The translations under genes and the position numbers were made by a program. The notes beneath the pieces were generated by a model that was not told where the DNA came from, searched no databases, and was given only the letters and a program-made list of their open reading frames with translations. Below, piece by piece: positions 52,229-60,665 of a stretch of DNA of 64,000 nt. Positions within the stretch are counted from its first letter, which is position 1, and every line of letters starts with the position of its first letter. The DNA comes from Mesorhizobium sp. WSM3862 (GTDB lineage: Bacteria; Pseudomonadota; Alphaproteobacteria; Rhizobiales; Rhizobiaceae). Where the stretch lies: NCBI RefSeq assembly GCF_002294985.1, contig NZ_NSGE01000002.1, forward strand, positions 744,001-808,000, given 5' to 3'.

Positions 52229-53320
52229 ATGTCGATGCCAATGACCGACAACAGCGCCGGAAAGACAGGCGCCACGCCAGAAGGCGTCAGGGCACGGGAT
52301 CGGCTCGCGCTTCTGACGGCCGACAATGCCGCCGTTCCGCTGCCGGCCGGCGTCCAGGCGATCACGGCAATCCTGCTGGCGGTGCTGCTCATCGCCTTGC
52401 CCTGGCTCGGCCTCGGCTACCGCTTCCTGTCGATCGCCATCACGACGCTCTATACGGCGATCGGCCTCTACGGCCTCGGTCTGCAGTTCGGCCAGGCCGG
52501 CATCATGTCGGTCGGCCATGCGGCGCTGATGGGGGTCGGCGCCTATGCCTCGGCCATCCTTTCCGTGCAGCTCGGCTTGGGCTTCTGGACCTCGCTGCCC
52601 TTCGCCATGGCCTTGTCGGCGATCGTCGGCGGCGTCATCGGTCTGCCGACGCTGAGGGTGGGCGGACAGCATTACATCATCATCACCTTCTGCTTCTGCG
52701 CCCTGTTCGTCATCGTGCTCACCAATGGCGGCACCTTCACCGGATCCGCCACCGGCCTCGATGTCGGGTCGGTCACTCCCTTGCCCGGCATCAATTTCGA
52801 CAAGCTCTCCAACAATTACTATCTGGTTCTGGCGGCGCTCTTCCTGGCGCTCGCCGCGACCTATCTCATCGGCATTTCGCGCTACGGCCGGACGTTGCGG
52901 GCCATCCGCGAGAACGAGCAGCTGGCGCGTTCGGTCGGCATCAATGTCGACCTGCACAAGCTTGGCGTGCTGATGGTTTCAGGCCTGTTTGCCGGCCTCG
53001 CCGGCGTGCTGCAGCTCTACTACCTGCGCCACATCTCGCCGACCCTGTTCGGCGCTTTCCCCAGCCTTTACCTGGCGCTGATGGTCATGCTGGGCGGCGC
53101 CCGCTATCTCTACGGGCCGCTGATTGGCGCGGTCGTCGTCAATTTCCTGCCCGAGGTGCTCAACCTCGATCCGGTCGATTCCCGCATCGCCTACGGCGTC
53201 TGCCTGCTTCTGGTGATCCTTTTGCTGCCGGGCGGAGTCGGCGCCGGCATCAAGAACATCTGCTGCGCGATCCGTGGCGGGTCCGAGACGCAAGTCGGAG
53301 GCTCGAATGGCCGCGCTTGA
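52229..53320 (+). CDS. Liv-type ABC importer permease LivM
   Basis: A 363-residue membrane protein of the LivM family with a longer hydrophilic N-terminus. GLGLQFGQAGIMSVGHAALMGVGAY holds the conserved LivM loop (IMSVGHAALM), AIRENEQLARSVGINVDLHK is the coupling helix, and VMLGGARYLYGPLIGAVVVN the last segments. It pairs with LivH to form the channel. It overlaps the LivG gene by 14 bases. Confidence 0.93.
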   Translation: MSMPMTDNSAGKTGATPEGVRARDRLALLTADNAAVPLPAGVQAITAILLAVLLIALPWLGLGYRFLSIAITTLYTAIGLYGLGLQFGQAGIMSVGHAALMGVGAYASAILSVQLGLGFWTSLPFAMALSAIVGGVIGLPTLRVGGQHYIIITFCFCALFVIVLTNGGTFTGSATGLDVGSVTPLPGINFDKLSNNYYLVLAALFLALAATYLIGISRYGRTLRAIRENEQLARSVGINVDLHKLGVLMVSGLFAGLAGVLQLYYLRHISPTLFGAFPSLYLALMVMLGGARYLYGPLIGAVVVNFLPEVLNLDPVDSRIAYGVCLLLVILLLPGGVGAGIKNICCAIRGGSETQVGGSNGRA

Positions 53321-54035
53321 GGTGAGGGGCCTGCGCAAGCAGTTCGGCGGCGTCGTCGCGCTCAACGGCATCGATCTCGACATCGACACCGACCGCGTCG
53401 TCGGCATCGTCGGCCCCAACGGATCCGGCAAGACCACCTTGTTCAACGTCGTCAGCGGCGTTCATCCGGCCACTGGCGGCACGGTGTTCTGGCAGGGGCA
53501 GGACATCACCAATATCGGCGCCCATCGCATAGCGCGAAAGCGGCTGGTGCGGACGTTTCAGCAGGCGATGTCGTTTCCGGGTCTGACCGTCGACGAGAAT
53601 GTCCGAATCGCCTGGGAGCAGGGCAGGAGGGGCGGCGGTCGCTGGACCTCACCCGGCATGATCCTCGACTTCGTCGGCCTGGCGCCGCTCGGCAGGACGA
53701 TCGCCGGGTCGCTGCCGTTCGGCAGCCTCAGGCGCCTTGGGCTGGCCGTCGCGCTCGGCGTTTCTCCCGAACTCCTGCTGTTGGACGAGCCCGGCGCCGG
53801 GCTGAACGACAGCGAAGCCCAGGCCTTCGCTTCGGTCATCGCGCAACTGCCGCCGCAAGGCATCGGCGTCTGCCTCATCGACCATGACATGGACATGATG
53901 TCCGACCTCTGCGACCGCCTCGTCGTGCTCGATTTCGGCACCAAGATCGCGGAAGGCCCGCCGTCCCAGGTGCTCGCCGACCCCAAGGTGCGCGAGGTCT
54001 ATCTCGGCCCGGACAAGAAGGCGGCCGCGCCATGA
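53307..54035 (+). CDS. Liv-type ABC importer ATP-binding protein LivG
   Basis: A 242-residue ATPase with Walker A GPNGSGKT near residue 36, the LivG-type signature in LPFGSLRRLGLAVALG (the LSGGQ serine and glycines are changed, as is usual in this group to LPxGxxR), Walker B LLLLDEPGAGL and a switch His in LIDHDMDMM. It energises the importer together with LivF. The start overlaps the end of LivM and the stop overlaps the start of LivF. Confidence 0.93.
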   Translation: MAALEVRGLRKQFGGVVALNGIDLDIDTDRVVGIVGPNGSGKTTLFNVVSGVHPATGGTVFWQGQDITNIGAHRIARKRLVRTFQQAMSFPGLTVDENVRIAWEQGRRGGGRWTSPGMILDFVGLAPLGRTIAGSLPFGSLRRLGLAVALGVSPELLLLDEPGAGLNDSEAQAFASVIAQLPPQGIGVCLIDHDMDMMSDLCDRLVVLDFGTKIAEGPPSQVLADPKVREVYLGPDKKAAAP

Positions 54036-54790
54036 GCCTGCTTGCGGTCGAACATGTCGATACCGGCTATGGGCCAGTCGCGGTCAATCGCGACGTCTCG
54101 CTCGCGGTCGGCCAAAATGAGATCGTCACCATCCTCGGCCCCAACGGCGCCGGCAAGACGACGCTGCTGCGTTCCATCGCCGGTCTGGTGAAGCCGCGGC
54201 GCGGCGCGGTGACCTTCGACGGTCGCGACGTTACCGCGCTTCATGCCGACGAAAAGGCAACGCTCGGCGTCGTGATGGTGCCGGAGGGCCGCCACGTGTT
54301 CGCCGACATGAGCGTGCGCGAGAACCTTTTGCTCGGCGCCTACTGCCGCAAGGACAGGGATGCGATCGAGGCCGACATCGCCTTGATGGAGAGTTATTTC
54401 ACCATTCTCGCCAAGAAGCGAGGCGCCAAGGCCGGCACGCTCAGCGGCGGCCAGCAGCAGATGCTGGCGATCGCGCGTGGCCTGATGGCGAGACCACGCA
54501 TCCTTCTGCTTGACGAGCCGTCGCTCGGACTGTCGCCATTGCTGGTGTCGGATCTGCAGGGCATCATCCTGGATGTGCGCGAGAAGTTCCGTGCCGCGGT
54601 GCTCCTCGTCGAGCAGAACGCCGGACTGGCGCTCTCGGTGGCCGAGCAAGGCTATCTGATGAATTCCGGACGCATCGTGGCCTCAGGCAGCATCGAAGAG
54701 TTGCAACAGTCATCGGTCATGCAGGAACTCTATCTCGGCAAGAGGGCACAGCAGAACCACGGCGGAAAGCCGCTCAACGCCGGTTCGTAA
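54032..54790 (+). CDS. Liv-type ABC importer ATP-binding protein LivF
   Basis: A 252-residue ATPase with Walker A GPNGAGKT, the canonical signature LSGGQQQMLAIARGLM, Walker B ILLLDEPSLGLSP and the LivF-type LLVEQNAGLALSVAEQGYLM. It completes the importer. The ATGA overlap with LivG shows tight coupling. It ends the operon; directly after it the sequence becomes a set of decayed genes. Confidence 0.94.
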   Translation: MSLLAVEHVDTGYGPVAVNRDVSLAVGQNEIVTILGPNGAGKTTLLRSIAGLVKPRRGAVTFDGRDVTALHADEKATLGVVMVPEGRHVFADMSVRENLLLGAYCRKDRDAIEADIALMESYFTILAKKRGAKAGTLSGGQQQMLAIARGLMARPRILLLDEPSLGLSPLLVSDLQGIILDVREKFRAAVLLVEQNAGLALSVAEQGYLMNSGRIVASGSIEELQQSSVMQELYLGKRAQQNHGGKPLNAGS

Positions 54791-54806
54791 GGTCCTCCAC
54801 CAGCGC

Positions 54807-55068
54807 TCAGATGTCCCGCCCCTTGCTGGTGAGACCATGGATCAGCAGCACGACCAGGATGATCGCGCCGAAGATGATCTGGCGTGCGGCTGGGGGCATC
54901 TGCATCACGGAAAGGATCGACGATAGAAGCGTGATGAAGATTGCTCCGGCGAAGGTGCCGATATAGTTGCCTCGACCACGGCCGAGATGACCGGCATGAG
55001 ATAAGGATCCCCATACCTGATAGGCCTGGTTGGTATAGCCTAACGTAAGCAAGTGGATGTTTTCCAAC
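54807..55068 (-). pseudogene. 3' remnant of a ribose-type ABC permease
   Basis: Read on the minus strand, the fragment ends with GTFAGAIFITLLSSILSVMQ, PAARQIIFGAIILVV and SKGRDI, the C-terminus of an RbsC-type permease. Upstream, the family motif GDPYLMPVISAVV is in a different frame from both the LLTLGYTNQAY segment before it and the RGRGNYIGT segment after it; the expected GGTSL-containing block is missing. The 5' two thirds are absent. It is a decayed copy unrelated in position to the intact importer at 38-43 kb. Confidence 0.78.
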
Positions 55069-55266
55069 CTACCGATGGCTGGCTGATGCAGGCCTCTGAT
55101 TGCCTTTCCAGGGACGACTATTCCAGCTTTCGATAGCGGCGGCCTCATCAATGCATATCGGTCCTGACGCTCCGCATTCGTCGCAGAGGATGACCACTCG
55201 CATCTCCCGCGTGACATGAGGCCTACCTTCTGTGCTGGTGCAGAACGGGCAAGCGTTTGGAGTCAT
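55069..55266 (-). CDS. Lar-like zinc-ribbon protein
   Basis: A 65-residue protein with two CxxC pairs (NACPFCTS and LCDECGASGP) and the closing motif EAAAIESWNSRP. This combination is the pattern of Lar/restriction-alleviation-type proteins, typically found in phages and other mobile elements, where they protect DNA from host restriction. The start is supported by GGGGGA just before the ATG at 55266. It sits between two gene fragments, so the region may derive from a mobile element. No other phage gene is present. Confidence 0.62.
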   Translation of the reverse strand: MTPNACPFCTSTEGRPHVTREMRVVILCDECGASGPICIDEAAAIESWNSRPWKGNQRPASASHR

Positions 55267-55317
55267 CTTTCCCCCGGCTTCAAACGGAGCGGGAAGCGGC
55301 AGCCCGGCGCTTCCCAT

Positions 55318-55337
55318 TGGATACGAATCAGTATCCA
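55318..55337. promoter_or_regulatory. palindrome, possible operator
   Basis: TGGATAC (55318-55324) and GTATCCA (55331-55337) are perfect complements six bases apart. It lies 52 bases upstream of the Lar-like gene in a region of about 270 bases where I see no gene. A regulator-binding site for that gene is possible, but nothing else supports it. Confidence 0.35.
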
Positions 55338-55538
55338 GGCTCCTCGACATGCTAGGGATTTTCGCCGGTGATTGCGACAGGGAAGGCTCAATCGAGCAAG
55401 AATGCGGGTGCAGTGTGTGGTCCCGCGACGCCAATCCCTCATTCGCGAATACAGCGAGCCGAAGACGCTGGAAGCACACACACGGATCAGTCTTCGGCAA
55501 CAGAGGGCACATGCCGTGGTACCTAGACGTCAAAGTCC

Positions 55539-55798
55539 CTAGCGCCTCACCGGAGCCGTGCTTTCCCTGACAATCAAGCGGATTGCCAGCTCGCGTTGCC
55601 TCAAATGCAGCCGCTGCGACGGCGATGCCAGGATGTAGTCCGCAGCGATGCGGCCCATGTCTCGCGCCGGCACCTCCAGCGTGGTCAATTCCGGTGAGGT
55701 GAGTTCCGCGATTTCCAGATTGTCGAAGCCAACGATCGAAACTTGTCCGGGGACCGCGATCCCGGCGGCATGACAGTATTTGATGGCGCCGGCTGCAA
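55539..55798 (-). pseudogene. 3' remnant of a LacI-family regulator
   Basis: The minus-strand frame gives LLAAGAIKYCHAAGIAVPGQ, VSIVGFDNLEIAELTSPELT and MGRIAADYILASPSQRLHLR before a stop at 55539. These are the C-terminal segments of a LacI-type sugar-responsive regulator (the VSIVGFDN motif is diagnostic). Two in-frame TGA codons precede the first homologous residue, and the DNA-binding half is absent. The break lies about ten bases from the stop codon of the thiolase gene. Confidence 0.8.
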
Positions 55799-55808
55799 GG
55801 AGCTGTCA

Positions 55809-56999
55809 TCACCCAGTCGCGCCTGACCGCTCCAGGCAGATCGCCACTCCCTGTCCCCCGCCGATGCAGAGCGAAGCCAGGCCCTTCCGTGCATCGCGGC
55901 GAACCATCTCATGCAGCAGCGTCACCACGATGCGGCAGCCGGAACCGGCCAGCGGGTGGCCGAGGGCGATGGCGCCGCCGCTCATGTTGATGATGTCCTC
56001 GTTCCAGCCCATCTCGCGGTTGACGGCGATGGCCTGCGCGGCGAACGCTTCGTTGATCTCCATCACGTCGAGATCGGCATGGTGCCAGCCAGCCTTGTCG
56101 AGCGCGCGCTGCGAGGCCGCGACGGGGCCGAGGCCCATATCCATCGGCTCGACGCCTGCGGAAGCGTAGGATGCGATGCGGGCGAGGGGCGTCAGGCCGA
56201 GCTCGGTCATCTGCGCTTCCGACATCACAAGCACCGCCGCGGCGCCGTCATTGAGGCCGGAGGAGTTGCCGGCCGTGATCGTTCCAGCCGTATCGAAGAC
56301 CGGCTTGAGTCGGCCGAGGCCTTCCATGGTGGTGGAAGGATTGGGGTGCTCGTCACGCTCGATGACGACATCGCATTGCTTGGCCTCGATCGATACGGGG
56401 ACGATCTCGTCGTCGAACCTGCCAGCCTGGATGGCGGCGTCGGCCTTCTCCTGCGAGCGAAGTGCGAACCTGTCCTGTTCCTCGCGGGTGATCTGGTAGC
56501 GCTGTGCCAGCGCTTCCGCGGTTACGCCCATATGCACCTGATGGAAGGCATCCCATAGCCCGTCGGTGATCATGGAATCCTTGACGGTGCGGTCGCCCAT
56601 GCGGATGCCGCCGCGGACGCCAGAAATGACATGCGGCGCCGAGGTCATCGAATCCTGCCCGCCGGCGATCACGCAATCGGCGTCGCCGCAACGTATGGCC
56701 TGGGCAGCGAGATGGATCGACTTCTGGCCGGCGCCGCACACTTTGTTGACGGTCATGGCGGGCACGCTGACCGGCAGGCCAGCCTTGAGCGCGGCCTGCC
56801 GCGCCGGATTCTGCCCGGCGCCGCCGGTCAGCACCTGCCCCATGATCACCTCGCCGACGGCATCGGGCGCAAGCTGCGCTTCGGCGAGCATTGCCTGGAT
56901 AAGCTGCGCCCCCAGCTCCGCCGCCGACAGGCTGGCAAACGCGCCGTTCAGCTTGCCGATAGGCGTCCGTTTGGCGGCAACAATATAAACGGCGTCCAT
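55809..56999 (-). CDS. acetyl-CoA C-acetyltransferase (biosynthetic-type thiolase)
   Basis: A 396-residue thiolase that cleaves acetoacetyl-CoA to two acetyl-CoA, or the reverse. The catalytic residues fall exactly at the classic positions: Cys88 in VNKVCGAG, His348 in GHPLAGSG and Cys378 in CIGGGQG. MDAVYIVAAKRTPIGKLNGA is the normal start. In context with the divergent acetoacetate-CoA ligase it would complete acetoacetate breakdown. A TGGTTATAACCA operator lies between the two genes and probably controls both. Confidence 0.93.
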   Translation of the reverse strand: MDAVYIVAAKRTPIGKLNGAFASLSAAELGAQLIQAMLAEAQLAPDAVGEVIMGQVLTGGAGQNPARQAALKAGLPVSVPAMTVNKVCGAGQKSIHLAAQAIRCGDADCVIAGGQDSMTSAPHVISGVRGGIRMGDRTVKDSMITDGLWDAFHQVHMGVTAEALAQRYQITREEQDRFALRSQEKADAAIQAGRFDDEIVPVSIEAKQCDVVIERDEHPNPSTTMEGLGRLKPVFDTAGTITAGNSSGLNDGAAAVLVMSEAQMTELGLTPLARIASYASAGVEPMDMGLGPVAASQRALDKAGWHHADLDVMEINEAFAAQAIAVNREMGWNEDIINMSGGAIALGHPLAGSGCRIVVTLLHEMVRRDARKGLASLCIGGGQGVAICLERSGATG

Positions 57000-57042
57000 T
57001 CCAGTCCTCCCCAAATGCCGATTGCCAGCCTGCGATCGCGGC

Positions 57043-57070
57043 TTGACATTCTGGTTATAACCAATAATCT
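57043..57070 (+). promoter_or_regulatory. promoter of the acetoacetate-CoA ligase operon with embedded operator
   Basis: TTGACA (57043-57048) and TAATCT (57065-57070) with a 16-base spacer make a good sigma-70 promoter. The spacer and the start of the -10 contain CTGGTTATAACCAA (57051-57064), whose palindromic core TGGTTATAACCA is repeated exactly at 63312-63323. A regulator bound here would block RNA polymerase and could also affect the divergent thiolase gene. Confidence 0.75.
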
Positions 57071-57130
57071 GAAACGCATCGGCAGGCAAGGTCGCGGCAT
57101 CGAGTCGACCTGCATTGCGGGAGGAAATCC

Positions 57131-59077
57131 ATGTCATCCGTGCTTTGGACGCCGGCGCCGGCCGCGTTCCAATCGTCCAATCTTGCGCGCTTTTCGTTGG
57201 CCAACGGCTTCGACCCGCACGACTACGAGACGCTGCATCGCTGGTCGATCGGCGACCCCGGCGCGTTCTGGCGCGCGGTGTGGGATTTCGCCGGGGTGAT
57301 CGGCGAAGCTGGCGCGATCTCGTTCCTGCGCGATGACAATGCGCCGATGACCGGGAGCCGTTTCCTGCCGGAAGCGACACTCAATCTCGCGGAAAACCTG
57401 CTGCGCGGCGATGAGAAGAGGGTGGCTCTCATGGAGGCCGACGAGAGCGGCCATTTCCGCACCATAACACGGGGCGAACTGCGCCGGCTCGTCGCCAGGA
57501 CGGCGCATGGCCTGCGCTCGGCCGGCGTTGGCAAGGGCGACTGCGTCGGCGGCATCATGCCCAATCGTGTCGAAGGGCTCGTGGCGTTGCTGGCGGCGCT
57601 GTCGGTCGGCGCTGTCTGGTCGTCCTGCTCGCCGGATTTCGGCGCCGCCGCGATCGTCGACCGCCTCGGACAGATCGGCGTCAAAGTGCTGTTCGCAGCG
57701 TCGCGCTACCGCTATGCGGGCAAGGAGCATGACATCTCAGGCAGGCTGGCCGAGATCATCGCCGCGATGCCGGGTGTGACGACGCTGGTGCTGACCGGCG
57801 AAGCTGGCGCTAGGCCCGACTGCGCGGCGGATTGCATTTCGTTCGGCGATTTCGGTAGCGACGCCCCGCTCGCCTTCGAGCGCGTGTCCTTCGACCATCC
57901 GGCGTATGTGCTCTACACCTCCGGCACGACAGGCGCGCCGAAGGCGATCGTCCACCGCGCCGGCGGCGTGCTGCTCCAGCATCTCAAGGAACACCTGCTG
58001 CATGGCGATGTTCGCCCGGGCGACGTCATGAGCTGGTACACCAACACCGCCTGGATGATGTATCACTGGCTAATCTCGGGCTTCGCCTGCGGCGCCACCG
58101 TGGTGCTCTATGACGGCGCGCCGATCCTGAAGACGGCTGGGGGCCGCGACCCCAGCCCGCTCTGGACGATGGCGGAGCGCGCCAAGGTCACGCATTTCGG
58201 CACCAGCCCCAAATATCTGGCCACGCTTGCTGCTGAAAACTACACGCCGGGACGCTTGCACGATCTGTCGTCGCTGCGCTCGCTGCTGTCGGCTGGCGCG
58301 CCGGTCTCTCCCGGCCAGTTCGACTGGGTCTACGAGCATGTGAAGCGCGACATGATCTTCGCGTCGATCTCGGGCGGCACCGAGATCATCGGCTGCTTCC
58401 TGCTGGGCTCGCCGCTCCATCCCGTGCGGCGCGGCGAGCTGACCGTGAAGGGGCTTGGTCTCGCGGTGGCTGTTATGGACGAGCGCAATGCGCCGGTCAT
58501 CGGCCGCCAGGGCGATCTCGTCTGCACCGAGCCGTTCCCGTCCATGCCGCTGACCTTCTGGGGCAAGGACGGCGACGCGCGTTATCACGCCACCTATTTC
58601 GCCGCGCGCCGCGAAATCTGGACGCATGGCGACGTCGCCGAGATGACGGCTTACGGCTCTGGAGTCATCCACGGCCGCTCGGACACGACGCTGAAGCCCG
58701 GCGGCGTCCGCATCGGCACGGCCGAGATCTACGCGGCGTGCGAGAACTTTCCCGAGATCGAGGATTGCCTGGTCTTTGGCGCGCCCTTCGAGGGCGACGA
58801 AGAGATCGTGCTCTGCGTCAAGCTCAACGGCGGTTTTATGCTGACTCCCGAACTTGCCGCGAAAATCCGCAAAGCGATCCGCGAAGGCGCTTCGCCGCGC
58901 CACGTGCCGCATCGCATCCATGCAGTGCAAGCCGTGCCCTATACGCTGAACGGCAAAAGGGTGGAGGGTGCCGCGCGCACCACACTCGAGGGCAAGCCGG
59001 TTAAGAACATGGCCTCACTCGCAAATCCCGCCTGCCTGGATGAATACCGTGTGCTCGACCGGAGCAAGGCGGCATGA
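57131..59077 (+). CDS. acetoacetate-CoA ligase
   Basis: A 648-residue acyl-CoA synthetase of the acetoacetyl-CoA synthetase group, which activates acetoacetate or a similar short beta-keto acid with ATP and CoA. VLYTSGTTGAPKAIVH is the ATP-binding P-loop motif, ISGGTEIIGCF the substrate region, and FWGKDGDARYHATYF and GRSDTTLKPGGVRIGTAEIY are close to known AACS enzymes, with the catalytic Lys in LNGKRVE near the end. The start is at 57131 after GGGAGG. It overlaps the thiolase-fold gene by four bases and leads a five-gene operon. Confidence 0.92.
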   Translation: MSSVLWTPAPAAFQSSNLARFSLANGFDPHDYETLHRWSIGDPGAFWRAVWDFAGVIGEAGAISFLRDDNAPMTGSRFLPEATLNLAENLLRGDEKRVALMEADESGHFRTITRGELRRLVARTAHGLRSAGVGKGDCVGGIMPNRVEGLVALLAALSVGAVWSSCSPDFGAAAIVDRLGQIGVKVLFAASRYRYAGKEHDISGRLAEIIAAMPGVTTLVLTGEAGARPDCAADCISFGDFGSDAPLAFERVSFDHPAYVLYTSGTTGAPKAIVHRAGGVLLQHLKEHLLHGDVRPGDVMSWYTNTAWMMYHWLISGFACGATVVLYDGAPILKTAGGRDPSPLWTMAERAKVTHFGTSPKYLATLAAENYTPGRLHDLSSLRSLLSAGAPVSPGQFDWVYEHVKRDMIFASISGGTEIIGCFLLGSPLHPVRRGELTVKGLGLAVAVMDERNAPVIGRQGDLVCTEPFPSMPLTFWGKDGDARYHATYFAARREIWTHGDVAEMTAYGSGVIHGRSDTTLKPGGVRIGTAEIYAACENFPEIEDCLVFGAPFEGDEEIVLCVKLNGGFMLTPELAAKIRKAIREGASPRHVPHRIHAVQAVPYTLNGKRVEGAARTTLEGKPVKNMASLANPACLDEYRVLDRSKAA

Positions 59078-60225
59078 GCCGGTCGAAGGGATCGATCGTG
59101 GGCATCGGCGAATTGAAGCCGCAGCGACTGACGCAAGGCGTGACGACGCTGCAAATGATCGCCGAGGTATCGCGCCTGGCGGTGCTCGACGCCGGGCTGG
59201 AGCCGGCGGCGATCGACGGGCTGCTCGTCGGGCCGCAGGTCGGCGAGACGCCGCAGCATGTTCCGGCGACGATCGCCGAATATCTCGGCCTCGCGCCGAC
59301 CATGGCCAATGTCGTCGACCTTGGCGGCGCTTCCGGCGCCGGCATGGTCTGGCGCGCCGCGGCCGCGATCGAGGCCGGCATGTGCGAGACGGTGCTGTGC
59401 GTGCTCGCCAACAACCGCGAGGAGACGGCGCCCCGTTCTCCCAACCGCAATCCGATCCGCGAGTTCGACGTGCCCTTCGGCGCCTCGGGCGCCAACATTT
59501 CCTACGCGCTGCTGATGCAGGCGCATATGGCGGAATACGGCTCGACTGCACCTGATTTCGCCGCGATCGCCGCGGCGGCCCTCGCCAACGCCCAGCTCAA
59601 TCCCGACGCCATCTTCTACGGCAAGGTTGCTGATGTCGATGCGGTCCTTGCCTCGCCGATGATCGCCTCGCCGCTGCATCTGCTCGAAATCGTCATGCCG
59701 GTCGCCGGCGGCGAAGCGGTCGTTGTCACCTCGGCCGATCGCGCGCGCTCGCTGCGCAAGCCGCCTGTCCATCTGCTCGGCGCCGGCGAGAAAGTCACGC
59801 ACCGCGCCGTCAGCCAGGCGCCGAGCCTCACCTCCGGTCCGCTGAAGAGCGCCATGGCGCGGGCCTTCCATCAGTCCGGCACAGATGCCGATGCGATGGA
59901 CCTTCTGTCGCTCTACGATTGCTACACGATCATGGTCGCGACCACGGTCGAGGATGCCGGCCTCTGCGCGCCGGGCCAGTTCGGCGCGTGGCTCTGCGAT
60001 CACGACCTTTCCCACAAGGGCGACAAGCCGCTCAACACCCATGGCGGCCAGCTCGGCTTCGGCCAACCCGACCTTGCCGGCGGCATGACCCATGTCGTCG
60101 AGGCGGTGCGTCAATTGCGGGGCGAGGCGGGCGAGCGCCAGATCGGCAAGGCGGGGCTCGCGCTGGTCACCGGCAATGGCGCGACGATGAGCGAAGCCAC
60201 CGCGCTCGTATTGGGAGCCGCTTGA
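59074..60225 (+). CDS. thiolase-fold protein lacking the catalytic residues (Ltp2-like aldolase candidate)
   Basis: A 383-residue thiolase-superfamily protein of the SCP2-thiolase/lipid-transfer type. The usual catalytic residues are gone: Gly85 replaces the nucleophilic Cys (DLGGASG), Gln331 replaces His (GFGQPDLAG), and VTGNGA near 366 replaces the final Cys block. YDCYTIM near 281 is kept as in Ltp-type proteins. Such proteins paired with a DUF35 protein act as retro-aldolases in side-chain degradation; here the DUF35 gene follows with a one-base overlap. An inactive scaffold role is the other option. Confidence 0.85.
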   Translation: MSRSKGSIVGIGELKPQRLTQGVTTLQMIAEVSRLAVLDAGLEPAAIDGLLVGPQVGETPQHVPATIAEYLGLAPTMANVVDLGGASGAGMVWRAAAAIEAGMCETVLCVLANNREETAPRSPNRNPIREFDVPFGASGANISYALLMQAHMAEYGSTAPDFAAIAAAALANAQLNPDAIFYGKVADVDAVLASPMIASPLHLLEIVMPVAGGEAVVVTSADRARSLRKPPVHLLGAGEKVTHRAVSQAPSLTSGPLKSAMARAFHQSGTDADAMDLLSLYDCYTIMVATTVEDAGLCAPGQFGAWLCDHDLSHKGDKPLNTHGGQLGFGQPDLAGGMTHVVEAVRQLRGEAGERQIGKAGLALVTGNGATMSEATALVLGAA

Positions 60226-60665
60226 TGGCCATCGATCTCAACACGCTGAAAATCCCCGGTCCAACGATCACCGCGCAGACCAAGCCATTCTGGGATGCCT
60301 CCGCCGAAGGACGGCTGACCATCCAGCACTGCGAGGACTGCGGCAAGGCCATCTTCTATCCGCGCCCGATCTGCCCGCATTGCTGGAGCAAGCGGCTGCT
60401 CTGGAAAGACGCATCGGGCAGGGGGCGGCTCAAATCCTTTTCGGAGGTGCATAAGCCGGGCCATCCCGGCTGGCTGCCTGCCGCACCTTATGTGGTCGGC
60501 CTGGTCGAATTGGTCGAAGGCTCGACGATGCTGAGCTTCATCCTGGCCGGCACACGGCCGCTACAGATCGGGGCCATGCTGCTGTTTGCGCCGACCGCCA
60601 TCGGCGGCCGTGTCCTGCCGGCCTTCAAACCAGTCGAACCCGGACAAGAGGAGAAGCCTAAATGA
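60225..60665 (+). CDS. DUF35 OB-fold/zinc-ribbon protein
   Basis: A 146-residue acyl-CoA-associated protein with an N-terminal rubredoxin-like zinc ribbon (QHCEDCGKAIFYPRPICPHC) and an OB-fold C-terminal part (GRGRLKSFSEVHK and YVVGLVELVEGSTMLSFIL). DUF35 proteins bind to thiolase-fold partners and are needed for their activity or stability. The start overlaps the stop of the thiolase-fold gene (TGATG), consistent with a complex. It overlaps the MaoC gene by four bases. Confidence 0.9.
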   Translation: MAIDLNTLKIPGPTITAQTKPFWDASAEGRLTIQHCEDCGKAIFYPRPICPHCWSKRLLWKDASGRGRLKSFSEVHKPGHPGWLPAAPYVVGLVELVEGSTMLSFILAGTRPLQIGAMLLFAPTAIGGRVLPAFKPVEPGQEEKPK

